A DNA stretch of 64,000 nt from Actinoplanes flavus. Lineage in GTDB: Bacteria > Actinomycetota > Actinomycetes > Mycobacteriales > Micromonosporaceae. The stretch's first letter is position 1; the number at the start of each line of letters is the position of its first letter. The notes beneath the pieces are model-generated. The model was given only the letters and a program-made list of their open reading frames with translations. It was not told where the DNA came from and did not search any database. Positions 1-7,089 of this stretch are shown in pieces. The DNA lies in NCBI RefSeq assembly GCF_017592555.1, contig NZ_JAGFNS010000008.1, forward strand, positions 90,462-154,461, given 5' to 3'. Both the position numbers and the translations under genes were made by a program.

Positions 1-72
1 CGGCATGCGGGTCGAGGATTTCGGTGAGTGCACGAGCCGCGCTCGAAGCGACGGACTTGAATGCGAGCCCAT
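1..72 (-). CDS. possible 5' end of a divergent gene running off the window
   Basis: An ATG at position 72 on the minus strand opens a frame of 24 codons (MGSHSSPSLRARLV...) that continues past the window edge. A TACCGT hexamer lies 6 nt upstream of the ATG, the same spacing seen before many other starts here. The codons are less GC3-rich than in the neighbouring genes, and too little is visible to name a product. A second minus-strand frame in the same place also looks codon-like, so the reading frame itself is uncertain. Confidence 0.2.
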   Translation of the reverse strand, partial: MGSHSSPSLRARLVHSPKSSTRMP

Positions 73-242
73 GCTGGCACGGTAACGATCCTGAAACAAC
101 AACTCTCGGCGAACTTTCAAAAGTATCGGCGAAGCCTCGCGCTCACCGACGCTCTCTCTTCTCAGAGCAGGACGAGCCAGGCAAACTTTTATCCGCAAAT
201 CTGTTATGCCGACGTACCCGACATGGTCGCGGATCGCCTTCG

Positions 243-271
243 TTGAAAATTTCGAAGGTCATCCGTAACAT
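243..271 (+). promoter_or_regulatory. probable promoter of the secreted esterase, with GAAAATTTC repeat
   Basis: TTGAAA (243-248) and TAACAT (266-271) are separated by 17 bp, a good housekeeping-type promoter in an unusually AT-rich stretch. The inverted repeat GAAAATTTC (245-253) overlaps the -35 element, so a repressor or activator could act there. A second small inverted repeat, ACTTT-CA-AAAGT, lies at 113-124. The 330 bp before the gene hold no other convincing gene apart from the partial divergent frame at the edge. Confidence 0.4.
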
Positions 272-329
272 CCGAAACACTGTGGCATTGACACAAGTGG
301 ATGCTCGGGTGCGACCTTCGGAGGCTTCC

Positions 330-1592
330 ATGGCACCGGGAAGAGCAAGGAACCGCGGCGTGCTCGGCACCGCCGTCGCCGCCGCGACATTGTTGATCGC
401 CGCGGGGACGGCAGTCCTCGCCGGCGCGACACCCTCGGCCGGCGCCGCCACGGCGGGATGCGGAAAGGCGCCGACGCTACGGGACGGCACCTACACGATC
501 CAGAGCGGCGGCCAGGCCCGGACGTACATCCTGCGACTGCCGGGCAACTACACCAGTAGCCAGTCCTACCGCCTCGTCGTCGGGCTGCACTGGCTCAACG
601 GCAGCGCCGGCGACGTGGTCGCCAACGGGTTCTACGGCCTGCAGCAACGGTCCGGCAACAGCGCGATCTTCGTGGCGCCTCAGGGCCTGGACGCCGGCTG
701 GGCCAACACCGGCGGCCGTGACGTGACGCTGGTCGACGACATCCTGCGGGTGGTCGAGAACGACCTGTGTGTCGACACGTCGCAGCGGTTCGCGCTGGGA
801 TTCAGCTATGGCGGCGCGATGAGCTACGCCCTCGCCTGCGCCCGGCCGGCCGTGTTCCGGGCGGTCGCGCCGATCGCCGGCGCCAACCTCAGCGGATGCT
901 CCTCGACCTCCCAGCCGGTCGCCTACTTCGGCATCCACGGCATCCGGGACAGCGTCCTGAACATCTCGAACGGCCGCAGCCTGCGGGACTCCTTCGTCCG
1001 CGCGAACGGCTGCACGGCGCAGAACCCGCCGGAGCCGGCGCAGGGCAGCGGAACACACATCACCACCGCGTACGCGGGATGCCGGCCCGGATATCCGGTC
1101 CAGTGGGCCGCGTTCGACGGCGACCATGTGCCCCTTCCGGTCGACCGCAACGCCGCGACCTCCTGGGTGTCCGGCGAGGTGTGGCAGTTCTTCAGCCAGT
1201 TCGGCGGCACGACCACGCCGTCGAGCTCACCGCCGGGCCCCTCCCCGTCCTCCCCGTCCTCGCCGGGCGGCATGGCGTGCCGGGCCACGGCCACCGTCAA
1301 CGCCTGGAACAACGGGCTGACCGCGAACCTCACCGTCACCAACACCGGCTCTTCCAGCATCAACGGCTGGACCGTCACCTTCAGCCTGCCCTCGGGTCAG
1401 ACCATCACCGGCGGCTGGAACGCCACCTACGCGCCCACGTCCGGGCGGGTGACCGCGGGCAACGTCGGCTACAACGCGGTCCTGGCGCCCGGCGCCTCCG
1501 TCAGCTTCGGGTTCCAGGCCACGCACACCGGCGACAGCGGAGCACCGACCGGGTACGCGCTCAACGGTTCCACCTGCGCCAACGGCACCTGA
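330..1592 (+). CDS. secreted PHB-depolymerase/feruloyl-esterase-type hydrolase with C-terminal CBM2
   Basis: The predicted 420-residue secreted enzyme probably hydrolyses ester bonds in plant cell-wall polysaccharide or polyester. Residues 1-40 form a signal peptide (arginine-rich start, long Ala/Val/Leu core). Residues 45-300 match the esterase PHB-depolymerase (LpqC-like) alpha/beta-hydrolase family, with the nucleophile motif GFSYGG (Ser159) and a late His in GDHVP. A Pro/Ser linker (about 302-317) leads into a CBM2 cellulose-binding domain with the typical Trp/Asn-rich strands (NAWNNG, INGWTV, GGWNATY). The ATG at 330 was chosen because GGAGG sits 5 nt upstream and the signal peptide starts there; the frame is open further upstream but lacks coding character. 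It is convergent with the SGNH hydrolase. The exact substrate cannot be read from sequence. Confidence 0.85.
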   Translation: MAPGRARNRGVLGTAVAAATLLIAAGTAVLAGATPSAGAATAGCGKAPTLRDGTYTIQSGGQARTYILRLPGNYTSSQSYRLVVGLHWLNGSAGDVVANGFYGLQQRSGNSAIFVAPQGLDAGWANTGGRDVTLVDDILRVVENDLCVDTSQRFALGFSYGGAMSYALACARPAVFRAVAPIAGANLSGCSSTSQPVAYFGIHGIRDSVLNISNGRSLRDSFVRANGCTAQNPPEPAQGSGTHITTAYAGCRPGYPVQWAAFDGDHVPLPVDRNAATSWVSGEVWQFFSQFGGTTTPSSSPPGPSPSSPSSPGGMACRATATVNAWNNGLTANLTVTNTGSSSINGWTVTFSLPSGQTITGGWNATYAPTSGRVTAGNVGYNAVLAPGASVSFGFQATHTGDSGAPTGYALNGSTCANGT

Positions 1593-1623
1593 CCCGGGCC
1601 CCGGCCCTGGAGGCGCCGGCCGG

Positions 1624-2334
1624 TCAGTCGGACAGCCGTGGGGCCGGGACGAAGCGGGCGGCGAGGTCCTGGGCCCAGAGCCGGTATCCGAGGGCGGACG
1701 GGTGGAAGCGGTCGGCGCCGAAGAACTCCGGCGGCGGCGTCCCGTCCGGCGGAGCGAGGTAGGTGGTTCGCTCCGGATCGCGTTCGCACACCTGCTGGGA
1801 GACCGCGTTCAGAGCGTCGGCGCGTTCGCCCAGGTAGCGGGCGAGCGTGGCCGGGATGGCGGGGAACCGGGCGAACGGCGGGATCCCGGCGACCGCCACC
1901 CGGCCGGCGCGGTCGGCGAGGTCGGTGAGGATGCCGCTCAGGTCCTCGCGCCACAGGGCCGGCCCGCGCCGGGCCATCACGTCGTTGGTGCCGGCGAGCA
2001 GCACGACCACGTCGAGCTCGTCGCCGAGGCGCGGGACGAGCCGGTAGCGGATGCGCCGGGACGTGGCGCCGAACTGGCCGACCACCTGCCAGTCGACCGG
2101 CTGTCCGGTGCGGGCGGCGATCTCCCGCGCGAACGCGGCCGCGAACGCCTCGTCGTCGCCGGTGACACCGCAGCCCACGGCAGTGGAGTCGCCGAGTACC
2201 GCCAGGCGCAGGGGTGTGCCCGCCGACCCCGGTGCGGTGCCGCTGACGCCGCCGCCCGGCGCCGAGGCGAGCCCGAGCGTGGAGCGCAGCCACAGGCCCT
2301 GGGCTGCGACGACGGGGAACCGGACGGGGTTCAC
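1624..2334 (-). CDS. SGNH/GDSL-family hydrolase
   Basis: A 236-residue cytoplasmic-looking esterase/lipase of the SGNH fold. All four blocks are visible: GDS with Ser50, a Gly in block II (VGQFG), GTND at 115-118, and DRFH with the Asp/His pair at 208-211. The GTG start at 2334 has GAGG 7 nt upstream, and its first bases overlap the TGA of a short upstream ORF (GTGA), so translation is probably coupled. A TetR gene is divergent, and its double operator lies upstream of this transcription unit, so this hydrolase is the likely regulated target. Substrate unknown; no signal peptide is obvious. Confidence 0.8.
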   Translation of the reverse strand: MNPVRFPVVAAQGLWLRSTLGLASAPGGGVSGTAPGSAGTPLRLAVLGDSTAVGCGVTGDDEAFAAAFAREIAARTGQPVDWQVVGQFGATSRRIRYRLVPRLGDELDVVVLLAGTNDVMARRGPALWREDLSGILTDLADRAGRVAVAGIPPFARFPAIPATLARYLGERADALNAVSQQVCERDPERTTYLAPPDGTPPPEFFGADRFHPSALGYRLWAQDLAARFVPAPRLSD

Positions 2335-2387
2335 GCGGTCACCTCGGCCGGGTAGCCGGGTCGCTTCACCGAACCGAGGACTTCCAC
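2331..2387 (-). CDS. 18-codon leader-like ORF coupled to the SGNH hydrolase
   Basis: A GTG at 2387 preceded 5 nt upstream by a perfect AGGAGG opens an 18-residue frame (MEVLGSVKRPGYPAEVTA). Its TGA overlaps the GTG of the hydrolase gene in the four bases GTGA. The Shine-Dalgarno site is the best in the neighbourhood, so ribosomes probably load here and reinitiate on the hydrolase. It could be a true leader peptide or the stub of a deleted gene; the peptide has no recognisable domain and no run of rare or identical codons that would suggest classical attenuation. Confidence 0.45.
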   Translation of the reverse strand: MEVLGSVKRPGYPAEVTA

Positions 2388-2415
2388 GACGGCCTCCTGT
2401 TGACTCGATCCCTCG

Positions 2416-2466
2416 TATACGCTGCCGTATATGGCGAAGGTAGCGCCTCATATACGGCTGCGTATA
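2416..2466. promoter_or_regulatory. two palindromic TetR operators in inverted tandem
   Basis: Operator 1 (2416-2431) is TATACGctgcCGTATA and operator 2 (2451-2466) is TATACGgctgCGTATA, each a perfect 6+6 palindrome. Their centres are 35 bp apart. The two together, with flanks (2412-2433 and 2449-2470), also form one larger inverted repeat with 21 of 22 positions matching. They lie between the divergent SGNH unit and the TetR gene, and the bases are far more AT-rich than the surroundings. The layout predicts autoregulation plus control of the hydrolase. Confidence 0.75.
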
Positions 2467-2478
2467 CGAGAAAGTGGG

Positions 2479-3060
2479 GTGGGTCACATCAGGTTCGAGA
2501 CGCGGACGCCACGAGACCGGTGGATCGAAGCGGGACTGGAGGCCCTCGCGGCCGGCGGCCCGGACGCCGTTCGCGTCGAGGCGCTGGCCAAACGGCTCGG
2601 CGTCACGAAGGGCGGCTTCTACGGCTTCTTCGCCGACCGGAACGCCCTGCTCACGGCCATGCTGGACACCTGGGAACGGGAGAGCACCGACGAGGTCCTC
2701 GAACGCATCGAACGCAAGGGCGGCGACCCGAAGACCCGGATTACCCGGGCCGGCGTGATGACCTTCTCCAGCCACCGGCTGCTGCCGATCGACCTGGCGA
2801 TCCGCGACTGGGCCCGCCGGGATCCGGAGGTCGCCGGCCGGCTGCGCCGGGTCGACGGCCAGCGGATGGACCTGCTGCGGCAGTTGATCGGCACGTTCTG
2901 CGACGATCCGGAGGAGGTCGAGGCCCGCAGCGTCCTGGCGTTCTGCCTGCTCATCGGCGAACACTTCCTGGCCGCCGACCACGGCGACCACACCCGCTCG
3001 CAGGTGCTGCGGCGGGCCGGCGACATCATCCTCGACCGCCACCCGGACGACAGCCGGTGA
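2479..3060 (+). CDS. TetR-family transcriptional regulator
   Basis: About 193 residues. The N-terminal helix-turn-helix is clear (RDRWIEAGLEALAAGG, then AKRLGVTKGGFYGFFADR, the classic TetR recognition segment). The C-terminal ligand domain is unassigned. An ATG at 2431 is in frame but lies inside the first operator; the GTG at 2479, after both operators, gives the usual short arm before the DNA-binding domain and is preferred. It very likely represses itself and the divergent SGNH hydrolase in response to an unknown small molecule, perhaps an ester or its product. Confidence 0.85.
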   Translation: MGHIRFETRTPRDRWIEAGLEALAAGGPDAVRVEALAKRLGVTKGGFYGFFADRNALLTAMLDTWERESTDEVLERIERKGGDPKTRITRAGVMTFSSHRLLPIDLAIRDWARRDPEVAGRLRRVDGQRMDLLRQLIGTFCDDPEEVEARSVLAFCLLIGEHFLAADHGDHTRSQVLRRAGDIILDRHPDDSR

Positions 3061-3157
3061 CCTTCCGCCCGGCTGGTGCAGCAGAGGTCGGTTCAACCGG
3101 TGCCGAAAGCCGGTGGTTCTCTTCACGCGGCACGGTGAGGGCGGGCACACTCGGGCC

Positions 3158-3448
3158 ATGTCCCAGGAATTCGAGATCATCGGGCCCGCGCCGGTACAGA
3201 GGTTCTCGGCGCTGATCCCGTTCAGCCACGGCCTGCGCGTGACCGACGGCGATCAGCCTTCCGTCGAGTTCCGCTTCAAGAACCCGGTGACCCTGGGTGG
3301 ACGCCCGAGCGTCACGGTCTGGAACGAGGCGACGGGCGCCGCGGTGACCGGTCACGGCGTACGGATGGACGGCGGCGACATCGTGATCCGGTTGCCCGCC
3401 GGCCTCGCCGCCGAGATGACGGCCCTGTCCGTCACCATCATCGGCTGA
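3158..3448 (+). CDS. hypothetical protein, 96 residues
   Basis: A small, probably beta-rich cytoplasmic protein starting MSQEFEIIGP. I do not recognise the family. Alternating hydrophobic and polar residues (SVEFRFKNPV, PSVTVWNEAT, GDIVIRLPAG) suggest a compact beta sandwich. A CACACT hexamer 6 nt before the ATG fits the leaderless-start pattern of this genome. Codon third positions are strongly GC, supporting a real gene. It stands alone on its strand between the TetR gene and gene debris. Confidence 0.55.
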   Translation: MSQEFEIIGPAPVQRFSALIPFSHGLRVTDGDQPSVEFRFKNPVTLGGRPSVTVWNEATGAAVTGHGVRMDGGDIVIRLPAGLAAEMTALSVTIIG

Positions 3449-3474
3449 CCGGCGACCTCCGGCGCGCCCCGGCC

Positions 3475-3690
3475 GTGCCGCTCGCCGTCGAGGTGATCGC
3501 GGCGGGGCCGGACTGGGCGCATCCGGCGTTGGCGCAGGCCGTTGCGGACCTGTCCGATGCGGATCGGGAGTTCATGGCCGACCCCTTCAACAGCGACGAT
3601 TTCCGCAACGAGCTCAGCATGCGGACCGCGACGCCGCACCATCACCTCGGGGGGTACGCCGATCCCGTGCAAGGGCCGGTCGAGGTCGCA
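3475..3690 (+). pseudogene. fragment of a DUF1963 (YwqG-like) protein
   Basis: The frame encodes a segment with the DUF1963 hallmark HHHLGGYADPVQGPVE near 3634-3681, preceded by a helical acidic stretch (DLSDADREFMADPF). Full YwqG-like proteins are well over 200 residues; here only about 70 remain, and beyond about 3690 the frame becomes arginine/proline noise. Both ends look truncated. It overlaps the 3' end of a small membrane-protein gene on the other strand, suggesting a rearrangement breakpoint near 3690. Confidence 0.45.
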
Positions 3691-3835
3691 GCCGGAGCGT
3701 GGCCGGGCCGGGGTCGTCCGGTGCCGCGCTCTCCGGCATGGCGGAGCAGGCGACGAACACGCCGAGGACGAAGCCGATCACCAGACAGAGCACGGCCATC
3801 CTGGCCAGTGTGGAAAGGTCGGTCCAGACCTTCAT
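3614..3835 (-). CDS. small single-pass membrane protein
   Basis: Up to 73 residues (MKVWTDLSTLARMAVLC...). Residues 13-32 form one strong membrane segment ending at a Cys. The tail after about residue 45 is low-complexity and antisense to the DUF1963 fragment, so the natural C-terminus may have been lost. The ATG at 3835 overlaps the TGA of an upstream 19-codon ORF (ATGA), suggesting coupled translation. Function unknown. Confidence 0.45.
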   Translation of the reverse strand: MKVWTDLSTLARMAVLCLVIGFVLGVFVACSAMPESAAPDDPGPATLRLRPRPALARDRRTPRGDGAASRSAC

Positions 3836-3891
3836 CTGGCACCCGCCACGGGTCGCGGGAGACGGTCGTGACGGCTCATAATCTGCTGCAT
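3832..3891 (-). CDS. 19-codon ORF coupled to the small membrane protein
   Basis: The ATG at 3891 (MQQIMSRHDRLPRPVAGAR) has a weak AAGG upstream, and its TGA overlaps the next ATG by four bases. This is the same arrangement as the short ORF before the SGNH hydrolase. It could be a coupling leader or a chance ORF. Confidence 0.3.
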   Translation of the reverse strand: MQQIMSRHDRLPRPVAGAR

Positions 3892-3930
3892 AGTGACGCC
3901 TTTCCAGGCCGAGGAGCCGAAGGTGTCTCG

Positions 3931-3960
3931 GCTGGGCCGATGTGACGGCATCGGCCCAGC
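3931..3960. repeat. perfect 12-bp stem hairpin
   Basis: GCTGGGCCGATG (3931-3942) and CATCGGCCCAGC (3949-3960) pair perfectly around the loop tgacgg. No T-run follows on either strand. It lies 40 bp upstream of the coupled short ORF on the minus strand and about 100 bp before the XRE operators, so it may be a leader hairpin or a terminator left from a lost gene. Confidence 0.45.
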
Positions 3961-4061
3961 GCAATGTTTCCCGGGCGGCGAACGCCCGCTTGTCGAGGCG
4001 AGTGACGACCTCACCCTTGGGAACGATCGGAAAAGCCCCGATAACTCGATGGTGCGGTGTA

Positions 4062-4097
4062 GGTTGGCAATTGCCAACCAGCTGGTGCCAATTTGGC
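4062..4097. promoter_or_regulatory. palindromic operators before the XRE/DUF5753 gene
   Basis: GGTTGGCAATTGCCAACC (4062-4079) is an 18-bp perfect palindrome. GCCAATTTGGC (4087-4097) is a second, shorter one with the same TTGGC half-site. Their centres are about 21 bp apart, two helical turns. A TAGGTT hexamer (4060-4065) that could be a -10 overlaps the first site. Autoregulation by the downstream helix-turn-helix protein is the simplest reading. Confidence 0.6.
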
Positions 4098-4165
4098 GTT
4101 GCCGCGGTTCCTGCCATCTGAAACGACCGGCCGGCCGCCGCAGTGCCGCCGCACGGAGGTGAACT

Positions 4166-5029
4166 ATGGCCGGCGATCCCGGGCCCATGGTCCGCCGACG
4201 GCAACTCAGCGCGCTTCTGCACCACTACCGGGTCAAGTCGGGCCTGTCCGCGAAGGACGTCGCCGAGCAGATGTTCGAGGCGCCCTCGAAGATCACTCGC
4301 ATCGAGAAGGGCCAACGCCTGGCGAGTGTCCGCGACATCGCGGACCTGTCCAGGATCTACCGTCTGCCGGACACGGTCCGGGACCAGTTGATGGATCTCG
4401 CCCGTGGCAGCCGGGAACGACAGTGGTGGCAGGTGACGGGCCTCAGCCCCGCCCTGCAGACCCTGATCGGAATGGAGGGATCAGCCCAGTCGATCAGTCA
4501 ATATGAAGGCGCCGGAATCCCCGGCCTCCTGCAGACACCGGACTACGCTGACGGGATCATGCGCCTCTGGGCGCCGGAACCGGCGAAACGCGCGGAACTC
4601 GTCACCATCCGGATGAGACGGCAGGAGATCCTTCGAGCGCATGAGCCACCCGACGTCAGGGTGGTTCTCGACGAGGCCGCCGTGCGACGGGCAGTCGGCG
4701 GACGGGAAGTCATGCGCGAGCAACTGCACCACCTCAGCGAGGTGGCCTCGGGCGGGAAGTGTGACGTGCGGATCATCCCGTTCAGTGCGGGTGCGCACTC
4801 GGGTCTCACGAACGGCTTCACGATTCTCGAATTCGGGAATCTCACTTCCCTCCCCGATGAGACGCCCATCCCGGGCATCGTCTTCCTCGAACTGAGTGAC
4901 GGAGACCGATACCTCGATTCGGCCGACGACGTCGCCTACCATCTGGCCCGTTTCGAGCGGGTACGACGGCAGGCGCTCACCACCGAAGAATCCATCGAAC
5001 TACTCCGGACCGCGGCCGCAGGTCTCTGA
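4166..5029 (+). CDS. XRE-family helix-turn-helix protein with DUF5753 domain
   Basis: A 287-residue DNA-binding regulator. Residues 10-70 are an XRE helix-turn-helix (LSAKDVAEQMFEAPSKITRIEKGQR). The rest is the DUF5753 domain typical of Streptomyces-type paired regulators (WWQVTG, YEGAGIPGLLQTPDYA, VVLDEAAVRRAVGG, FLELSDGDRYLD). The ATG has GGAGGT 5 nt upstream. A DUF397 gene follows 33 bp later; such pairs act as developmental regulators or behave like toxin-antitoxin pairs in Streptomyces. Two palindromes upstream suggest autoregulation. Confidence 0.9.
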   Translation: MAGDPGPMVRRRQLSALLHHYRVKSGLSAKDVAEQMFEAPSKITRIEKGQRLASVRDIADLSRIYRLPDTVRDQLMDLARGSRERQWWQVTGLSPALQTLIGMEGSAQSISQYEGAGIPGLLQTPDYADGIMRLWAPEPAKRAELVTIRMRRQEILRAHEPPDVRVVLDEAAVRRAVGGREVMREQLHHLSEVASGGKCDVRIIPFSAGAHSGLTNGFTILEFGNLTSLPDETPIPGIVFLELSDGDRYLDSADDVAYHLARFERVRRQALTTEESIELLRTAAAGL

Positions 5030-5062
5030 GGCCCGATCCGGCATTCCCATGGGAGAAGCGAA

Positions 5063-5269
5063 ATGCAGCACGTGCAATCAGTCGATGTGGACTGGCGCAC
5101 CTCGACATTCTGCGGCAGCAACACGTGCATCGAGGTGGCGAGGATCGGCGACTCGATCGCGATCCGGGACTCGAAAGATCCGCAGGGTCCCGTTCAGATG
5201 TACTCGCGCGACGAGTGGAACGCCTTCCTCGACGGCATCACCGGCGGCGAATTCCGCTCACTGACATAG
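5063..5269 (+). CDS. DUF397 small protein, partner of the XRE regulator
   Basis: 68 residues with the DUF397 signature: WRTSTFCGSNTCIEVA at the start, the central IAIRDSKDP motif, and a C-terminal EWNAFLDGITGGEF. A GGGAGAAG ribosome site precedes the ATG. In known pairs the DUF397 protein binds or antagonises the adjacent XRE/DUF5753 protein. A strong terminator follows directly, so the pair forms a bicistronic unit. Confidence 0.9.
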   Translation: MQHVQSVDVDWRTSTFCGSNTCIEVARIGDSIAIRDSKDPQGPVQMYSRDEWNAFLDGITGGEFRSLT

Positions 5270-5288
5270 CCGTCACGACGTGGCGGTA

Positions 5289-5324
5289 GGCCGCCCGGAC
5301 CGCGAAGCCGCCGTCCGGGCGGCC
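5289..5324 (+). terminator. terminator after the XRE/DUF397 pair
   Basis: GGCCGCCCGGAC and GTCCGGGCGGCC form a perfect 12-bp stem with a 12-nt loop, 19 bp after the DUF397 stop codon. There is no marked T-run, as is usual in this GC range. The remaining 180 bp up to the next gene hold no gene I can support. Confidence 0.7.
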
Positions 5325-5505
5325 GGCGCGATCAGGGCGTAACGCGTGGCCGCTTGACGCGGCGCGGACGACCCCTCTTTAATGGCGGCGTCATCTTGCA
5401 GCGCCGGTTGGTGGTGGAGCGCGCTGGTCAACCCCGGACCGCACGGGGCGTCCAGCCATGGCTCGGCGTACCCCGCGTGGTCCTGACCCGAAAGGGACCA
5501 CCACC

Positions 5506-6210
5506 ATGAGTGACGCCATCACGGCGCGTTCTTCCGGCTCGCCGCAGCCGGACGAGCCACAGTTCGATCCGGCGGAATGGACCCCGATCATCGAGCGGGC
5601 GTTCTTCGTACGTCTGCTGGAGCTGCTCGATTCCCGTGCCGCAGCCGTCTGGTCGCGGCCCGTCGACGAGTTGGTGCGGGACCGGCTCGCCGCCCTCGAC
5701 CCGCGGATCGAACCCCTGGTCGCCAACCCGATGGACGCGGCCAACGCCCGTTTCACGGCGCTGGCCGTCGCGGCGTACGACGTCGTCGAGCCGGCGCTCG
5801 GCCCCGCCGAGGCGGCCGCGATCGTGGAGGACTGCCTCAACGGCCCGCTACGCGAGGACATCCTGGCGGGCACGCGCGGCATGCTCGACCACGCCGGCGA
5901 TCCGTTCGGTGTCCTGGTCGCCGCCAGCAAGGAACGCGAGCAGTCCTACTTCGGCCCGTCGTTCCACTTCGAGCGTCCCGTGGACGATCACGACACGTAC
6001 GTCCTGGACGTACGTCGCTGCTTCTTCCACGACGTCCTGGTCGCGACCGGCCGTGGCGAGTTGCAGCCGATCCTGTGCCGTTTCGACCTGAACTGGGCCG
6101 ACGCCATCGATCCGTCGCGGCATCACCTGAGGTTCGTGCGGCCGGTGACGTTCGCCGGCGGCCGCACCTGCCGCATGCTGTTCACCCGCGAGGAGCACCT
6201 CCCGGGCTGA
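5506..6210 (+). CDS. L-2-amino-thiazoline-4-carboxylic acid hydrolase family protein
   Basis: 234 residues resembling the ATC-hydrolase family, named for the thiazoline-opening step of bacterial cysteine production. The diagnostic C-terminal half is present: DVRRCFFHDVLVATGRGEL, then LCRFDLNWADAIDP and RFVRPVTFAGGRTCRMLF, with three conserved cysteines. The ATG at 5506 follows AAAGGGA. Family members are widespread and few are tested, so the real substrate is open. A 14-bp tandem repeat begins over its stop codon and runs to the next gene. Confidence 0.7.
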   Translation: MSDAITARSSGSPQPDEPQFDPAEWTPIIERAFFVRLLELLDSRAAAVWSRPVDELVRDRLAALDPRIEPLVANPMDAANARFTALAVAAYDVVEPALGPAEAAAIVEDCLNGPLREDILAGTRGMLDHAGDPFGVLVAASKEREQSYFGPSFHFERPVDDHDTYVLDVRRCFFHDVLVATGRGELQPILCRFDLNWADAIDPSRHHLRFVRPVTFAGGRTCRMLFTREEHLPG

Positions 6211-6259
6211 TGTGACCGGGCTGATGTGACCGGGCTGATGTGACCCGGCTGATGTGATC
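6204..6259. repeat. four tandem copies of a 14-bp repeat
   Basis: The unit gggctgatgtgacc occurs three times exactly (6204-6217, 6218-6231, 6232-6245) and a fourth time with two changes (6246-6259). Each unit contains TGATGTGA. The array includes the stop codon of the upstream gene and ends about 24 bp before the -10 of the next. It may have arisen by replication slippage; the identical copies could also form a protein-binding array. Confidence 0.85.
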
Positions 6260-6295
6260 GAAGAGGCCTGGACCGGTACGGCTACCGTGCCTCCC

Positions 6296-7087
6296 GTGAA
6301 AACCAAAGCGGTGGTTCCGGCCGGCCTCGCCGTGGTGTTCGCGGTCGCCTTCGTGGTGGCCCCGGCGCCACTGGCGGCGCTCCGGCCGGCCGGCGGATTC
6401 GCTGACGAGGCGCATCTGGCCGGCCGGCTCCGGGTGGCGTTCGCCGACTACTGGCAGTCCGGTGACGGGCCGCTCTCCGCCGGCATGGCGGGAGTCGTCG
6501 ACTACTGGCTGCGCTACCACCTGGTCAAGGCGACGGCCGCCGCGCTGCTGTTCGCCGCGCTCGCCGTACTCGGAACGAGGTTGTGGAAGGCGTTCGCCCG
6601 GGGCGCCTCCCCGCTCGCGGCGGCCGGTGTCGTGGTGACGATGTCGGCGGTGTTCTCGCTCGCCCTGGTGATGGCGAACGTCCAGGGTGCGGTGTCGCCG
6701 CTCGCCTCGCTGCTGCCGATGCTGGTGGACGGCCCCGGCAGCGGTGCGGCCGACGTGACGCTCGCGCAGGTCCGGCAGCAGCTGGCGGCGGGCGGCCGGG
6801 CCTCTCCCCCGCTCCAGGTGATGATCGACGACTTCGCCCGGTATCACGTGGCGATGGCGGTGATCGCCGCGCTGGTGGCGGCCGGTCTCGCCGCGTTCGG
6901 TGTGGTGCTGTGGCGACGGTTCGCCGGCACGGCGCCGGCCGAGCGGCGGACCCGGCGGGTGCTGGCCTCGTTCGGTGTGCTGACCGGTCTGTTGACGCTG
7001 GTCGCCGGTGTGGTCGCGGTGGCCAACACGACGACCGCCGTCGATCCTGCCCCGGCCCTGCTGGCCTTCTTCGAGGGCGGCTGGTGA
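6296..7087 (+). CDS. hypothetical membrane protein
   Basis: 263 residues with about four membrane segments (roughly 7-25, 79-98, 105-130, 195-215, plus one near 230-250), and an extracytoplasmic-looking stretch between the first and second. I do not recognise the family. The GTG start lies 7 nt after TACCGT, the leaderless pattern, and no ribosome site is present. It converges on the TPR gene, with only 2 bp between the two stop codons. Confidence 0.65.
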   Translation: MKTKAVVPAGLAVVFAVAFVVAPAPLAALRPAGGFADEAHLAGRLRVAFADYWQSGDGPLSAGMAGVVDYWLRYHLVKATAAALLFAALAVLGTRLWKAFARGASPLAAAGVVVTMSAVFSLALVMANVQGAVSPLASLLPMLVDGPGSGAADVTLAQVRQQLAAGGRASPPLQVMIDDFARYHVAMAVIAALVAAGLAAFGVVLWRRFAGTAPAERRTRRVLASFGVLTGLLTLVAGVVAVANTTTAVDPAPALLAFFEGGW

Positions 7088-7089
7088 AA

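Noticed and set aside
24..329. N-terminal extension of the esterase gene
   Set aside because: The region has poor codon bias and would place the signal peptide internally; the ATG at 330 has a good ribosome site.
6204..6259. Short repeats as a CRISPR array
   Set aside because: The units are head-to-tail without spacers.
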